Origin: Saccharomonospora piscinae
Lineage (GTDB): Bacteria > Actinomycetota > Actinomycetes > Mycobacteriales > Pseudonocardiaceae
DNA: 64,000 nucleotides
NCBI RefSeq assembly: GCF_005862235.1
Contig: NZ_VCEK01000001.1
Location: 186,001 to 250,000 of the forward strand
Reading direction: 5' to 3'
A program made the translations under genes and the position numbers. The notes beneath the pieces are model-generated. The model had not been told where the DNA came from. It ran no database searches and saw nothing but the letters and a program-made list of their open reading frames with translations. Numbering within the stretch: the stretch's first letter is position 1; each line of letters begins with the position of its first letter. Shown here one piece after another: positions 62,529 through 64,000 of this stretch.

Positions 62529-63809
62529 TCACCACGGCAGGCCACCTCGGGGCCGGACGCCCTCGAAGTCGGTGTTCACCGCCCCGTCGGGGTCCACGTT
62601 CGACTCGTCGTGCTGGTCGGGAACCACGGTGGCGTTGTGTTCCACCTGGTCGCTGTAGGCGATACGGCTCTGGTCGTCGATGACGATGGCCTCACCCTGG
62701 GAGACGGCGTCGCCCACCAGTTGCGCCAGCTGTTCCGGGCTAGCGTCGGGGTTGTCCGCCGCGATCCGGCGGCCGAGTTCGTTGTTGTGCAGGTCCATCG
62801 CCTCGGACTGCATGTCGTTGCCCGGCCTGCGTTCGTGTGAGGTGGCGAAGCCCTCGGCCCATTCCTGGCCGAACTCCTGGGTCATGCGCGCGTTCCAGTA
62901 GGCGTGGCGGAACGCGTCGGTGTGGCTGTGGGTGGTGTGCTCGATGCCGGGGTACTGCTCCTCGCTGACCACGTAGGACTCCTGCTGCATGCGGTACCAC
63001 GAGTACATCTGGTCGGGGCGTAGCTGCCGGAACAGCTCCAGCTCCTCGACGGTCCACTTGCTGGACGGCACGTCCATCCCGAGCTGGTTGAGGATCGGGT
63101 TGACGATGTCGACGAGGTCGGGAGGCGGGAAGTCGACCATCTCGCTGCGGGAGTCGGCCGCCTGGTACCGCTCCAGGACCTCCTCCAGTGGCCTGCGCCC
63201 GGCGGGGGTGTCGACGACGAACTGGCTGCTGCTCTCGTCGTAGAGCACCGAGCCGAGACTGGCCGCGGCACCGGCGAACGCCTCCACCAGCGCGAGGTAG
63301 AGCGACGCGGCGCCGTTCAGCGCGGCGGCGGCCTGGTCGGCGAGCGCGGCGGCGGCTTCGGTGTCGCCGTCCGGTAGCGCGCCCGCCCGGGAGGCCAGGT
63401 CACCGAGCACACCGTGGACCTCGGCGTGCTGCTCGTGTGCGGAGCGGGCGTTCTCGGCGAGAGTGTCGAGGGTGGTGGCGATGGTGCGCAGCGTGTCGGC
63501 CTCGGTGCCGGTGTCGTCGCGTTCGGTGGCGATGCGCTGCAGGGCGGCCTCGGCGGCCTGGCCGTCCCACGCGGCCTCGGTGCGGCTCGACACCGACGAC
63601 AGCGAGTCGCCCGCGGAGTCGAGGCCGTCGGCGACCCGCTTGCAGGCCACCCCGAGGTCCTCGATGCCGTCGGGGTCGCCGGGAATGTCGGCGGTGGCCG
63701 CGACAGCGGAGGGCAGCACGGCGGCGACGTTGTCGGCGGTGACCTCGCCGGCCCAGCCGCGCAGCCGGTCGGCCAGGGAACGCAGTTGTGCCTCGGGAAC
63801 CTGGGTCAC
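62529..63809 (-). CDS. Putative type VII effector: WXG100-like N-terminus, DUF6973-like C-terminus
   Basis: 426 residues from GTG 63809, overlapping the upstream gene stop by 4 bases. The first ~170 residues are helical and WXG100/PPE-like (L-A-D-R-L-R-G-W-A; A-A-W-D-G-Q-A-A-E-A-A-L-Q). A linker and an S-R-S-E-M-V-D-F-P-P-P segment follow. The last ~150 residues hold H-T-D-A-F-R-H-A-Y-W-N-A-R-M-T and M-D-L-H-N-N-E-L-G-R, resembling DUF6973, a domain found at the C-terminus of polymorphic toxins. The conserved His, Asp and Asn could be catalytic. It is probably exported; enzymatic activity is inferred. Confidence 0.75.
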   Translation of the reverse strand: MTQVPEAQLRSLADRLRGWAGEVTADNVAAVLPSAVAATADIPGDPDGIEDLGVACKRVADGLDSAGDSLSSVSSRTEAAWDGQAAEAALQRIATERDDTGTEADTLRTIATTLDTLAENARSAHEQHAEVHGVLGDLASRAGALPDGDTEAAAALADQAAAALNGAASLYLALVEAFAGAAASLGSVLYDESSSQFVVDTPAGRRPLEEVLERYQAADSRSEMVDFPPPDLVDIVNPILNQLGMDVPSSKWTVEELELFRQLRPDQMYSWYRMQQESYVVSEEQYPGIEHTTHSHTDAFRHAYWNARMTQEFGQEWAEGFATSHERRPGNDMQSEAMDLHNNELGRRIAADNPDASPEQLAQLVGDAVSQGEAIVIDDQSRIAYSDQVEHNATVVPDQHDESNVDPDGAVNTDFEGVRPRGGLPW

Positions 63810-64000
63810 CAGCGGCCTCCGAGGATGTCGCCGAGGTTGTCGGGAATGATGCCGTCGACGGTCTCGGTGACGGTGTCCTCGACACGCTGGTAGGCGGAGC
63901 GGCCGTCGCGGATCCGTTCGGCGATGCGCCCGAGTTCGTCGCCGCGTTCGGAGAGCATGGTCGCGATGCTGCGTTGCAGCTGGGTGAAGGCGTCGGCGCT
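63806..64000 (-). CDS. WXG100-like small protein, 3' part only
   Basis: The reading frame is open to the window edge, giving the last 64 residues. It is a charged helix (S-I-A-T-M-L-S-E-R-G-D-E-L-G-R-I-A-E-R-I), then Y-Q-R-V-E-D-T-V-T-E-T-V-D-G, and it ends I-L-G-G-R-W. Composition and partner fit a small WXG100/ESX-type or chaperone-like helical protein. Its TGA overlaps the start of the effector gene (GTGA), so they are co-translated and likely form a secreted pair. Confidence 0.65.
   Translation of the reverse strand, partial: SADAFTQLQRSIATMLSERGDELGRIAERIRDGRSAYQRVEDTVTETVDGIIPDNLGDILGGRW

Overview
The window is high-GC actinobacterial DNA. Many GTG/TTG starts, 4-base GTGA/ATGA gene overlaps, F420-type oxidoreductases (LLM class and PPOX class), an MptB-type mannosyltransferase, a mycobacterial-type LexA box, the actinobacterial families DUF3090, SCO1664, DUF3097 and DUF5703, and a WXG100-like secretion pair at the right edge all fit. 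A member of the Pseudonocardiaceae (Saccharomonospora/Amycolatopsis-like) is my best guess; this is inference, since no marker RNA is present. Coding density is very high, and no stretch above 300 bases lacks a gene. I saw no tRNA, rRNA, CRISPR array, insertion sequence or phage module.

Layout. 0-1.6 kb: electron transfer flavoprotein beta (cut by the left edge) and alpha. 1.8-9.1 kb: SAM methyltransferase plus PhzF-like isomerase; a TetR regulator facing a small membrane protein; a CadC-like ArsR sensor coupled to a metal P1B-ATPase and divergent from an amine oxidase; a stand-alone ATP-dependent DNA ligase. 9.3-16.6 kb: CNNM/CorC transporter, secreted tannase-like hydrolase, then a leftward DUF2231 - glycogen-debranching-like - glycosyltransferase group. 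16.8-23.3 kb: small proteins, a BASS transporter, an NDH-2-like flavoprotein, an SRPBCC protein, and a divergent SDR/phytoene-desaturase-like pair. 23.4-27.0 kb: a form II carbon-monoxide-dehydrogenase-like operon in the order L-S-M. 27.1-33.6 kb: an orphan protein with an amphipathic tail, a divergent APS kinase/sulfotransferase pair, YciO, an unknown gene under a perfect LexA box, and an overlapping AKR-lipoprotein-DUF5703 operon.

33.7-36.3 kb: F420 oxidoreductase, uppP and a histidine phosphatase. 36.3-39.8 kb: XRE-cupin regulator divergent from a thioredoxin-reductase-like enzyme, a membrane protein, and malate dehydrogenase. 39.9-47.6 kb: a peptide salvage region with an M20 peptidase, a D-aminopeptidase (DppA type) and a four-gene oligopeptide ABC importer. 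47.6-53.2 kb: mptB, PPOX protein, methyltransferase, LD-carboxypeptidase and S9 peptidase. 53.3-58.5 kb: DUF3090 and SCO1664, an alpha/beta hydrolase, DUF3097, NfeD and SPFH. 58.6-64 kb: SGNH hydrolase, DGPF protein with its ECF42-type sigma factor, a membrane protein/TetR pair with a clear operator, and a WXG100-like protein followed by a putative type VII effector.

Several gene sets work together: APS kinase and sulfotransferase (making and using PAPS); DppA, peptide importer, M20 and LD-carboxypeptidase (cell-wall peptide salvage); ArsR, P-ATPase and their operator (metal efflux); ECF42 and DGPF. The uppP-phosphatase pair and the DUF3090-SCO1664 pair are contiguous in mycobacteria but lie 17 kb apart here, with the salvage region between them. 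The most unusual non-coding features are a LexA box at the exact centre of a larger palindrome, a GTATA-N6-TATAC element at three loci, a 21-bp tandem repeat at two loci, and a long hairpin beside mdh.
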